Below are positions 9,984 through 19,157 of a stretch of 64,000 nucleotides of DNA, piece by piece. Made by a program: the position numbers and the translations under genes. Every line of letters starts with the position of its first letter. Position 1 is the stretch's first letter. The stretch is from Steinernema hermaphroditum (lineage: Eukaryota > Nematoda > Chromadorea > Rhabditida > Steinernematidae), in NCBI GenBank assembly GCA_030435675.1, contig JAUCMV010000008.1, positions 56,850 to 120,849 on the forward strand. The letters run 5' to 3'. The notes beneath the pieces were generated by a model. It was not told where the DNA came from and did not search any database. It saw only the letters and a program-made list of their open reading frames with translations.

Positions 9984-10110
9984 ACTCTTTGTATGAACAA
10001 GGCACTATCTGTCTCGAATTGAAAGTTTTGCAGGAAACTAAGATAGTCCACAGTAAATCCAACGAGAGTAGGCGCGTTCGATCAGGCTCGTGCAGTTCTA
10101 CAAGATCCAA
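7132..10110 (-). CDS. RTE-clade endonuclease/reverse transcriptase, copy 2
   Basis: Intact 992-codon frame. The predicted protein matches copy 1 from residue 43 onward, including the catalytic Asp of motif A and the FADD box. It differs only in the satellite-derived leader, with Leu at residues 3 and 19 (flank class DL), because the adjoining monomer has acaagatcc and cagtaaatcc. It is followed on the right by a short array. Confidence 0.9.
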   Translation of the reverse strand: MDLVELHEPDRTRLLSLDLLWTILVSCKTFNSRQIVPCSYKESLFLEAVEQQEKVSSIPNHHLVVGTLNVRRLATQDRLLELQHDLDNVLIDVVALTELRWRGTGAMDLNDSEMRLYYAGPEDGSGKSGTGFLVNKRYQKNITQFRKINDRISALEVKFGRKHLQMFSVYAPPSSGRESDEQDENDDDFESMLETLREELERAQNPILLGDFNAKMGMKESDSEDVLGRFGYGERNDRGQLLVDLCADFHLRSINSYFKSRKGRKWTWISPDGRTKNCIDHILAKQSMQFKSAVVLGKHFAGSDHRMLRATIKSESPTLRVPTRGVQCKYRLNRGLFQAAITSQMTTGNQMPVDYEDLVDRLRKASEIAKEPIPREKRLSDSTKKLIRQRHEMRRIQTSLRDRIAFVELSKLIRKEIRKDIEAYHRRLIEKAVQKTKSLRKIQGETATGRKRIVELLSDDGILCTSKSDIHRVVQMFYNGLYAQTTDVIYREVEPTEDFPDILQCEVENALNSMKCGKSPGIDKITVEMVKLAKQQLLPVLTALFNRCISRCELPRSMADSSTILIYKKGDPRMMKNYRPISLLSTIYKILTKVINQRIESVLDTSQSEEQAGFRKNYSTVDHLHALNELLERTREYRMPLFIAFVDYEKAFDSVEVNAVWNALQEQGVPVQIVAMLRKIYREAKSHIQIGDDLVEIEIHRGVRQGDVISPKLFTAALEGVFRKLNWEQYGINVNGRRLHNLRFADDIVLFANSQDELQKMMDELNEESQKFGLKINETKTKVMANEELHIRINDVSLEHVDSFVYLGQEVEMIRSNRKEISRRISAGWNAFREHRVLLTSPSVDMKWKRRLFDMCILPAMTYGSEAWALTKSTKTRLRTAQRRMERRMIGVRLLDRKTNDWIRGVTKVKDIIEEATKRKWKFAWNMANSSVERHKWSTLITEWRPPATRPSGRPRIRWKDEIVKTVGTQRWQTVAKNESLSSWCSRGTQTP

Positions 10111-11034
10111 TCATAAAAATGCTATGGTACTTTGGAGCAGGAGGGTCAGATGCAGAACTCTTTGTATGAACAAGGCACTATCTGTCTGGAATTGAAAGTT
10201 TTGCAGGAAACTAAGATAGTCCACAGTAAATCCAACGAGAGTAGGCGCGTTCGATCAGGCTCGTGCAGTTCTACAAGATCCAATCATAAAAATGCTATGG
10301 CACTTTGGAGCAGGAGGGTCAGATGCAGAACTCTTTGTATGAACAAGGCACTATCTGTCTCGAATTGAAAGTTTTGCAGGAAACTAAGATAGTCCACAGT
10401 AAATCCAACGAGAGTAGGCGCGTTCGATCAGGCTCGTGCAGTTCTACAAGATCCAATCATAAAAATGCTATGGTACTTTGGAGCAGGAGGGTCAGATGCA
10501 GAACTCTTTGTATGAACAAGGCCCTATCTGTCTCGAATTGAAAGTTTTGCAGGAAACTAAGATAGTCCGCAGGGAATCCAACGAGAGTAGGCGCGTTCGA
10601 TCAGGCTCGTGCAGTTCTACACGATCCAATCATAAAAATGCTATGGTACTTTGGAGCAGGAGGGTCAGATGCAGAACTCTTTGTATGAACAAGGCCCTAT
10701 CTGTCTCGAATTGAAAGTTTTGCAGGAAACTAAGATAGTCCACAGTAAATCCAACGAGAGTAGGCGCGTTCGATCAGGCTCGTGCAGTTCTACAAGATCC
10801 AATCATAAAAATGCTATGGTACTTTGGAGCAGGAGGGTCAGATGCAGAACTCTTTGTATGAACAAGGCACTATCTGTCTCGAATTGAAAGTTTTGCAGGA
10901 AACTAAGATAGTCCACAGTAAATCCAACGAGAGTAGGCGCGTTCGATCAGGCTCGTGCAGTTCTACAAGATCCAATCATAAAAATGCTATGGCACTTTGG
11001 AGCAGGAGGGTCAGATGCAGAACTCTTTGTATGA
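9984..11034. repeat. Satellite array C (short type, chimeric)
   Basis: This array is 1,051 bp, equal to 6 x 173 + 13. Its first monomer carries the DL-class junction. The following one reads ctgtctggaattg near 10,185, a variant otherwise found only at the start of long arrays and at one site further inside them. This mix suggests a crossover between a short-type and a long-type array. It joins copies 2 and 3, which are both of class DL and so break the usual alternation. Confidence 0.92.
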
Positions 11035-14000
11035 GTATTTCGAGTATTTTATTTGCAATCTCATAAGTTTCCACAAAGTTGCACCCAGGTATAACTACCA
11101 ATCAAGTATGTAGGATCATCTTTTCTTCATGCTTCACTCCTTATTTGACTTCATCGCTTATGTCTTGGGCATCGGATGATGTTGATGTTGGCACAACACC
11201 AGCTTTGGTTTTTCTTCATTTGGCCTTTTCCTTCGTCCAGTCCAGGCACTGCCGCTGGAAGCCATCAGAACCTCAGCCTTATCGGTGTCCCATATGTGAA
11301 GTCAGTGGTGGGTGACCAGAACCAACTGATCAGTCACGGGTGGCCTCACCTAGCCGCGAAGACGGTCACCTTCGGAAGAATCGGTTGCTCAGTCAGGAGG
11401 AGCGTTAGGGCGTTTGAGTTCCTCTGCTGCACCAAGATGAGAGCGACTCATTTTTCGCCACAGTTTGCCAGCGCTGAGTTCCTACAGTCTTCACGATTTC
11501 ATCTTTCCAGCGTATCCTCGGTCTTCCTGACGGTCGCGTTGCTGGAGGCCTCCATTCTGTAATCAAAGTTGACCACTTGTGGCGTTCCACAGAGCTGTTT
11601 GCCATGTTCCACGCAAACTTCCACTTCCTCTTCGTGGCCTCCTCGATGATGTCTTTCACCTTTGTTACTCCGCGGATCCAGTCGTTCGTTTTCCGGTCGA
11701 GAAGTCTCACTCCTATCATTCTTCTTTCCATTCTTCTTTGCGCTGTCCTTAGCCTCGTCTTCGTGGACTTCGTCAGGGCCCACGCTTCCGATCCGTAGGT
11801 CATCGCTGGTAAGATACACATATCGAAAAGTCTTCGCTTCCACTTCATGTCCACGGATGGCGATGTCAATAGGACTCTGTGTTCCCGGAAGGCATTCCAT
11901 CCTGCGCTTATTCGGCGACTTATCTCTTTTCTGTTGCTTCGAATCATTTCAACTTCTTGTCCTAAATAGACAAAGCTGTCAACGTGTTCTAAACTCACAT
12001 CGTTGATGCGGATGTGTAGTTCTTCGTTCGCCATCACTTTAGTCTTCGTCTCGTTGATCTTCAGTCCGAACTTTTGGGATTCTTCATTTAACTCGTCCAT
12101 CATTTTTTGGAGTTCGTCCTGAGAGTTTGCAAAGAGAACAATGTCGTCGGCAAAGCGGAGGTTATGAAGCCTTCTTCCATTGACATTGATTCCATACTGT
12201 TCCCAATTCAGCTTTCTGAAGACACCCTCTAGTGCGGCTGTGAACAATTTCGGACTTATTACGTCCCCTTGACGAACTCCTCGATGGATTTCGATTTCTA
12301 CAAGGTCGTCTCCTATCTGAATATGAGATTTAGCTTCTCGGTAAATCTTACGCAACATTGCAACGATTTGAACCGGGACTCCTTGCTCTTGTAGTGCATT
12401 CCACACCGCATTTACCTCTACCGAGTCGAACGCCTTTTCATAGTCTACAAAGGCTATGAATAACGGCATTCGATACTCACGCGTCCTCTCCAATAGCTCA
12501 TTTAGCGCGTGAAGGTGATCAACGGTTGAATAGTTTTTACGGAATCCAGCTTGTTCTTCAGATTGTGAAGTGTCTAGAACAGATTCTATTCTCTGGTTGA
12601 TTACCTTTGTGAGGATCTTGTAGATGGTGGAGAGAAGTGAAATGGGTCTATAGTTCTTCATCATTCTTGGATCGCCTTTCTTGTATATCAGAATCGTAGA
12701 GGAGTCTGCCATCGATCGTGGAAGTTCGCATCGGCTGATGCATCTGTTGAATAGTGCTGTCAGAACCGGAAGTAACTGTTGTTTGGCTAGCTTGACCATC
12801 TCTACAGTTATTTTGTCGATGCCCGGACTTTTCCCGCATTTCATGCTGTTCAGAGCGTTTTCGACTTCACATTGAAGAATATCTGGAAAATCCTCTGTGG
12901 GTTCGACTTCCCTATAAATAACGTCTGTTGTTTGCGCATATAGTCCGTTATAGAACATTTGAACGACACGGTGTATATCGCTCTTACTAGTACAGAGTAT
13001 ACCGTCGTCGGAGAGAAGTTCGACAATCCGTTTCCTTCCTGTAGCAGTTTCTCCTTGGATCTTGCGTAGGCTTTTCGTTTTTTGGACAGCCTTCTCGATC
13101 AGACGGCGATGATAAGCTTCAATATCCTTTCGGATTTCCTTTCGTATCAGTTTGCTGAGTTCAACGAAGGCGATTCGATCCCTGAGGGAAGTTTGAATCC
13201 GGCGCATTTCGTGTCTTTGGCGTATCAGCTTCTTGGTTGAATCTGATAGACGTTTCTCACGGGGAATAGGCTCTTTGGCGATTTCCGAAGCTTTTCGTAG
13301 TCTATCCACCAGATCCTCGTAGTCCACTGGCATCTGATTTCCTGTTGTCATCTGGGAGGTGATCGCCGCCTGGAACAACCCTCGGTTTAATCGATACTTA
13401 CACTGAACTCCTCGTGTCGGTACTCTCAAAGTGGGACTTTCTGATTTGATCGTTGCTCGGAGCATTCGATGATCCGATCCTGCGAAGTGCTTTCCGAGGA
13501 CGACTGCGGATTTGAACTGCATCGATTGCTTCGCCAAGATGTGATCGATGCAGTTCTTGGTTCTTCCATCCGGTGAAATCCATGTCCACTTACGTCCTTT
13601 TCGGCTCTTGAAATATGAGTTAATCGATCGTAAGTGGAAATCAGCGCATAAATCGACAAGTAGTTGTCCTCGATCATTTCGTTCACCGTATCCGAACCTT
13701 CCTAGAACATCTTCGCTGTCAGATTCCTTCATACCCATTTTTGCGTTAAAATCGCCGAGCAGGATGGGATTTTGAGCTCTTTCCAGTTCTTCCCGCAGCG
13801 TTTCCAACATGGATTCGAAGTCGTCGTCATTTTCATCCTGCTCATCACTCTCTCTACCAGAGGAGGGGGGTGCATAGACTGAAAACATCTGTAGGTGTTT
13901 GCGTCCAAACTTCACTTCAAGTGCGGAGATCCTATCATTGATCTTGCGAAATTGCGTGATGTTTTTCTGGTACCGTTTGTTGACGAGGAAGCCGGTACCT

Positions 14001-14256
14001 GACTTTCCAGATCCGTCTTCGGGCCCAGCGTAATACAAACGCATCTCAGAGTCGTTCAAGTCCATGGCGCCTGTGCCTCGCCATCGTAGTTCAGTTAGTG
14101 CGACGACGTCGATGAGTACGTTGTCGAGGTCATGTTGCAGCTCCAGAAGGCGATCTTGAGTAGCAAGGCGTCGCACATTCAGTGTTCCTACAACAAGATG
14201 GTGGTTTGGGATGGAACTTACTTTTTCTTGCTGTTCCACGGCTTCTAGAAAAAGGG
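11035..14256 (-). mobile_element. RTE-like retrotransposon, copy 3
   Basis: Full 3,222-bp element flanked by the 13-bp duplication at 11022-11034 and 14257-14269. It lies exactly 4,273 bp to the right of copy 2. Confidence 0.9.
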
Positions 14257-14383
14257 ACTCTTTGTATGAACAAGGCACTATCTGTCTCGAATTGAAAGTT
14301 TTGCAGGAAACTAAGATAGTCCACAGTAAATCCAACGAGAGTAGGCGCGTTCGATCAGGCTCGTGCAGTTCTACAAGATCCAA
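11405..14383 (-). CDS. RTE-clade endonuclease/reverse transcriptase, copy 3
   Basis: Intact 992-codon frame of flank class DL, with the same predicted protein as copy 2. The start is again a TTG in the satellite with no upstream ATG. Confidence 0.9.
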   Translation of the reverse strand: MDLVELHEPDRTRLLSLDLLWTILVSCKTFNSRQIVPCSYKESLFLEAVEQQEKVSSIPNHHLVVGTLNVRRLATQDRLLELQHDLDNVLIDVVALTELRWRGTGAMDLNDSEMRLYYAGPEDGSGKSGTGFLVNKRYQKNITQFRKINDRISALEVKFGRKHLQMFSVYAPPSSGRESDEQDENDDDFESMLETLREELERAQNPILLGDFNAKMGMKESDSEDVLGRFGYGERNDRGQLLVDLCADFHLRSINSYFKSRKGRKWTWISPDGRTKNCIDHILAKQSMQFKSAVVLGKHFAGSDHRMLRATIKSESPTLRVPTRGVQCKYRLNRGLFQAAITSQMTTGNQMPVDYEDLVDRLRKASEIAKEPIPREKRLSDSTKKLIRQRHEMRRIQTSLRDRIAFVELSKLIRKEIRKDIEAYHRRLIEKAVQKTKSLRKIQGETATGRKRIVELLSDDGILCTSKSDIHRVVQMFYNGLYAQTTDVIYREVEPTEDFPDILQCEVENALNSMKCGKSPGIDKITVEMVKLAKQQLLPVLTALFNRCISRCELPRSMADSSTILIYKKGDPRMMKNYRPISLLSTIYKILTKVINQRIESVLDTSQSEEQAGFRKNYSTVDHLHALNELLERTREYRMPLFIAFVDYEKAFDSVEVNAVWNALQEQGVPVQIVAMLRKIYREAKSHIQIGDDLVEIEIHRGVRQGDVISPKLFTAALEGVFRKLNWEQYGINVNGRRLHNLRFADDIVLFANSQDELQKMMDELNEESQKFGLKINETKTKVMANEELHIRINDVSLEHVDSFVYLGQEVEMIRSNRKEISRRISAGWNAFREHRVLLTSPSVDMKWKRRLFDMCILPAMTYGSEAWALTKSTKTRLRTAQRRMERRMIGVRLLDRKTNDWIRGVTKVKDIIEEATKRKWKFAWNMANSSVERHKWSTLITEWRPPATRPSGRPRIRWKDEIVKTVGTQRWQTVAKNESLSSWCSRGTQTP

Positions 14384-15307
14384 TCATAAAAATGCTATGG
14401 TACTTTGGAGCAGGAGGGTCAGATGCAGAACTCTTTGTATGAACAAGGCACTATCTGTCTCGAATTGAAAGTTTTGCAGGAAACTAAGATAGTCCACAGT
14501 AAATCCAACGAGAGTAGGCGCGTTCGATCAGGCTCGTGCAGTTCTACAAGATCCAATCATAAAAATGCTATGGCACTTTGGAGCAGGAGGGTCAGATGCA
14601 GAACTCTTTGTATGAACAAGGCACTATCTGTCTCGAATTGAAAGTTTTGCAGGAAACTAAGATAGTCCACAGTAAATCCAACGAGAGTAGGCGCGTTCGA
14701 TCAGGCTCGTGCAGTTCTACAAGATCCAATCATAAAAATGCTATGGTACTTTGGAGCAGGAGGGTCAGATGCAGAACTCTTTGTATGAACAAGGCCCTAT
14801 CTGTCTCGAATTGAAAGTTTTGCAGGAAACTAAGATAGTCCGCAGGGAATCCAACGAGAGTAGGCGCGTTCGATCAGGCTCGTGCAGTTCTACACGATCC
14901 AATCATAAAAATGCTATGGTACTTTGGAGCAGGAGGGTCAGATGCAGAACTCTTTGTATGAACAAGGCCCTATCTGTCTCGAATTGAAAGTTTTGCAGGA
15001 AACTAAGATAGTCCACAGTAAATCCAACGAGAGTAGGCGCGTTCGATCAGGCTCGTGCAGTTCTACAAGATCCAATCATAAAAATGCTATGGTACTTTGG
15101 AGCAGGAGGGTCAGATGCAGAACTCTTTGTATGAACAAGGCACTATCTGTCTCGAATTGAAAGTTTTGCAGGAAACTAAGATAGTCCACAGTAAATCCAA
15201 CGAGAGTAGGCGCGTTCGATCAGGCTCGTGCAGTTCTACAAGATCCAATCATAAAAATGCTATGGCACTTTGGAGCAGGAGGGTCAGATGCAGAACTCTT
15301 TGTATGA
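14257..15307. repeat. Satellite array D (short type, 6 monomers)
   Basis: 1,051 bp with the typical short-array monomer order and the ctcgaattg form at every unit, unlike array C. It ends at the target duplication 15295-15307, left of copy 4. Confidence 0.93.
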
Positions 15308-17900
15308 GTATTTCGAGTATTTTATTTGCAATCTCATAAGTTTCCACAAAGTTGCACCCAGGTATAACTACCAATCAAGTATGTAGGATCATCTTTTCTT
15401 CATGCTTCACTCCTTATTTGACTTCATCGCTTATGTCTTGGGCATCGGATGATGTTGATGTTGGCACAACACCAGCTTTGGTTTTTCTTCATTTGGCCTT
15501 TTCCTTCGTCCAGTCCAGGCACTGCCGCTGGAAGCCATCAGAACCTCAGCCTTATCGGTGTCCCATATGTGAAGTCAGTGGTGGGTGACCAGAACCAACT
15601 GATCAGTCACGGGTGGCCTCACCTAGCCGCGAAGACGGTCACCTTCGGAAGAATCGGTTGCTCAGTCAGGAGGAGCGTTAGGGCGTTTGAGTTCCTCTGC
15701 TGCACCAAGATGAGAGCGACTCATTTTTCGCCACAGTTTGCCAGCGCTGAGTTCCTACAGTCTTCACGATTTCATCTTTCCAGCGTATCCTCGGTCTTCC
15801 TGACGGTCGCGTTGCTGGAGGCCTCCATTCTGTAATCAAAGTTGACCACTTGTGGCGTTCCACAGAGCTGTTTGCCATGTTCCACGCAAACTTCCACTTC
15901 CTCTTCGTGGCCTCCTCGATGATGTCTTTCACCTTTGTTACTCCGCGGATCCAGTCGTTCGTTTTCCGGTCGAGAAGTCTCACTCCTATCATTCTTCTTT
16001 CCATTCTTCTTTGCGCTGTCCTTAGCCTCGTCTTCGTGGACTTCGTCAGGGCCCACGCTTCCGATCCGTAGGTCATCGCTGGTAAGATACACATATCGAA
16101 AAGTCTTCGCTTCCACTTCATGTCCACGGATGGCGATGTCAATAGGACTCTGTGTTCCCGGAAGGCATTCCATCCTGCGCTTATTCGGCGACTTATCTCT
16201 TTTCTGTTGCTTCGAATCATTTCAACTTCTTGTCCTAAATAGACAAAGCTGTCAACGTGTTCTAAACTCACATCGTTGATGCGGATGTGTAGTTCTTCGT
16301 TCGCCATCACTTTAGTCTTCGTCTCGTTGATCTTCAGTCCGAACTTTTGGGATTCTTCATTTAACTCGTCCATCATTTTTTGGAGTTCGTCCTGAGAGTT
16401 TGCAAAGAGAACAATGTCGTCGGCAAAGCGGAGGTTATGAAGCCTTCTTCCATTGACATTGATTCCATACTGTTCCCAATTCAGCTTTCTGAAGACACCC
16501 TCTAGTGCGGCTGTGAACAATTTCGGACTTATTACGTCCCCTTGACGAACTCCTCGATGGATTTCGATTTCTACAAGGTCGTCTCCTATCTGAATATGAG
16601 ATTTAGCTTCTCGGTAAATCTTACGCAACATTGCAACGATTTGAACCGGGACTCCTTGCTCTTGTAGTGCATTCCACACCGCATTTACCTCTACCGAGTC
16701 GAACGCCTTTTCATAGTCTACAAAGGCTATGAATAACGGCATTCGATACTCACGCGTCCTCTCCAATAGCTCATTTAGCGCGTGAAGGTGATCAACGGTT
16801 GAATAGTTTTTACGGAATCCAGCTTGTTCTTCAGATTGTGAAGTGTCTAGAACAGATTCTATTCTCTGGTTGATTACCTTTGTGAGGATCTTGTAGATGG
16901 TGGAGAGAAGTGAAATGGGTCTATAGTTCTTCATCATTCTTGGATCGCCTTTCTTGTATATCAGAATCGTAGAGGAGTCTGCCATCGATCGTGGAAGTTC
17001 GCATCGGCTGATGCATCTGTTGAATAGTGCTGTCAGAACCGGAAGTAACTGTTGTTTGGCTAGCTTGACCATCTCTACAGTTATTTTGTCGATGCCCGGA
17101 CTTTTCCCGCATTTCATGCTGTTCAGAGCGTTTTCGACTTCACATTGAAGAATATCTGGAAAATCCTCTGTGGGTTCGACTTCCCTATAAATAACGTCTG
17201 TTGTTTGCGCATATAGTCTTAGATTTGGACGTGTATTCGCTTTATAGTAATATCCGTCGAGAGTTCGTCTTTTCTGGTTTCTCCTTGGTTTGGTGGTGGG
17301 GCCTCTAGGGCGAGAAGCTTTTCCTTTGTTTTTGTGGTGGGGTGGGTGTGGTGTGGTGTTTTTTGTGGTGGTGGGTGCGTGCTCCGTGTGTGGTCGTTCC
17401 GTTGTCTCTGGGGGTGTGGTGGAAAACGGAGATATGGTGGGTAAAGTGGGCTTCGTGATGGTGGGTCTGTGTGGTGTCCGAGGCGACTGCGGAGTGCATG
17501 ATTGTCGAGGTGTGCGTTCTTGTTCTTCGGTGAATCATGTCTGTCCGGCTCGAATGGGTAGTGGAAATGTTGTGTTGCCCGCTTCGTTCCGTTCGAATCC
17601 TGCATCTCTGATTCGTGGGGGGTTTGATTTTGTTTCCGCAGCGTTTCCAACAGGTTCGGTCTCGTATTTATTGTTCCCTCGAGGGGGGGGATGCTAAAAT
17701 GGTTTGTAATTTTAGTGCGGGTCCTATCATTGATCTTGCGAAATTGGTGATGTTTTCTGGGACGGTTGTTGAAGGGGAAGCCGGGCTGGATTTTCTAGTT
17801 CGTTTGGGCCAGTATCAAGGTCTTCGTCCTGGCCTGTGTCGCAGTTGTGGCAGGGGGTGGGGTGAAAAGATGGTGGTTTGGGTGGATTCTGCGGGGAAAG
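15308..17900 (-). mobile_element. RTE-like retrotransposon, copy 4 (5' half corrupted)
   Basis: The left 1,911 bases match the 3' part of the other copies perfectly up to atatagtc at 17218. After that only scattered islands of the element remain recognisable up to the satellite at about 17,900. Examples are tttctccttgg near 17,278, gcgactgcgga near 17,482, gcagcgtttccaaca near 17,638 and tcctatcattgatcttgcg near 17,721. The corrupted part is about 680 bp where the intact element has about 1,310, so roughly half of it is missing. Confidence 0.8.
15678..17218 (-). pseudogene. Copy 4 reverse transcriptase, C-terminal part only
   Basis: The frame is clean from the stop codon back to 17218. It keeps reverse transcriptase motifs A to C (Asp of FVDYEKAFDS and the FADD box) and the whole C-terminus. 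From its first ATG (17117) it would give 479 residues, matching residues 514-992 of the intact copies. The endonuclease domain and linker are lost in the corrupted stretch. This break is probably an assembly error, not a real mutation, because it coincides with a sudden change in sequence quality. Confidence 0.75.
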
Positions 17901-19157
17901 GGGAGGTTGTGAATTGAAGTTTGAGGAAACTAAGATGTCGTAGGGGTGGGGTTTGGTCGTGTCAAGATATATAAAAATGCTTGGTCTTTGGGAGGAGGGT
18001 AGATGCAGAACTCTTGTTGAAGGTCTGTCTGAATTGAAGGAGGATGGAAGTCCAGAGAGAGGGGTGTGGTGTGGTTAAGCAATATAATGTTGGTTTGGAG
18101 AGGAGGGTGTGGATTTTGTTGAAAGGCATTTGTGAATTGAAAGTTTTGAGGAAATAAGATAGCCAGTAAACAGGGTAGGGCGTTCGTAGGTGTGAGTTCT
18201 AAAGCCAATCATAATGTTGGTTTTGGGAGGAGGGTAGATGCAGAATCTTTGTATGAACAAGGCCTTCTGTTCGAATTGAAAGTTTTGCAGGAAACTAAGA
18301 TAGTCCGCAGGGAATCCAAGAGAGTAGGCGCGTTCGATCAGGCTCGTGCAGTTTACACGATCCAATCATAAAATGTTGGTTTTGGAGCAGGAGGGTCAGA
18401 TGCAGAACTCTTTGTATGAACAAGGCCCTATCTGTCTCGAATTGAAAGTTTTGCAGGAAATAAGATAGTCCACAGTAAATCCAAGAGAGTGGCGCGTTCG
18501 ATAGGCTCGTGCAGTTTAAAGATCCAATCATAAAAATGTATGGTTTTGGGAGGAGGGTCAGATGCAGAACTTTTGTATGAAAAGGCATTCTGTCTGAATT
18601 GAAAGTTTTGCAGGAAATAAGATAGTCCACAGTAAATCCAAGAGAGTAGGCGCGTTCGATAGGCTGTGCAGTTCTACAAGATCCAATCATAAAATGCTTG
18701 GCTTTGGAGCAGGAGGGTCAGATGCAGAACTCTTTGTATGAGTATTTCGAGTATTTTTTTGCAATCTCATAAGTTTCCACAAAGTTGCACCCAGGTATAA
18801 CTACCAATCAAGTATGTAGGTCTCTTTTCTTCATGCTTCACTCCTTTTTGACTTCATGCTTTGTCTTGGGCATCGGATGATGTTGATGTTGGCACAACCC
18901 AGCTTTGGTTTTTCTTCATTTGGCCTTTTCCTTCGTCCAGTCCAGGCACTGCCGCTGGAAGCCATCAGAACCTCAGCCTTATCGGTGTCCCATATGTGAA
19001 GTAGTGGTGGGTGACCAGAACCAACTGATCAGTCACGGGTGGCCTCACCTAGCCGCGAAGACGGTCACCTTCGGAAGAATCGGTTGCTCAGTCAGGAGGA
19101 GCGTTAGGGCGTTTGAGTTCCTCTGCTGCCCAAGATGGGCGACTCATTTTTCGCCAA
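17219..19157. other. Degraded, error-like stretch 1
   Basis: The sequence changes abruptly at 17219 from perfect agreement with the other copies to a G/T-rich text. Damage is heaviest at about 17,290-17,920 and falls gradually to the right. By 18,300-19,150 there are only scattered losses of one to three bases, for example ccaagagagt for ccaacgagagt and cgccaatttgcc for cgccacagtttgcc. From about 19,158 the match is perfect again. It covers the 5' half of copy 4, satellite array E and the 3' end of copy 5. It reads as unpolished long-read consensus. Confidence 0.75.
17901..18741. repeat. Satellite array E (about 5 damaged monomers)
   Basis: Recognisable monomer landmarks (gaattgaaagttttg, gaggagggt, agatgcagaa) recur, but with many small deletions, so the units are shorter than 173 bp. 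The right end still shows tctttgtatga at 18731-18741 before copy 5. A long array would be expected here from the class of copy 5, so several monomers may be missing. Confidence 0.75.

Noticed and set aside
17219..18690. Open frames of 77-143 codons on both strands in the G/T-rich stretch
   Set aside because: They lie in corrupted copies of the element and satellite. Composition is extreme and there are no domains. They are products of damaged sequence.
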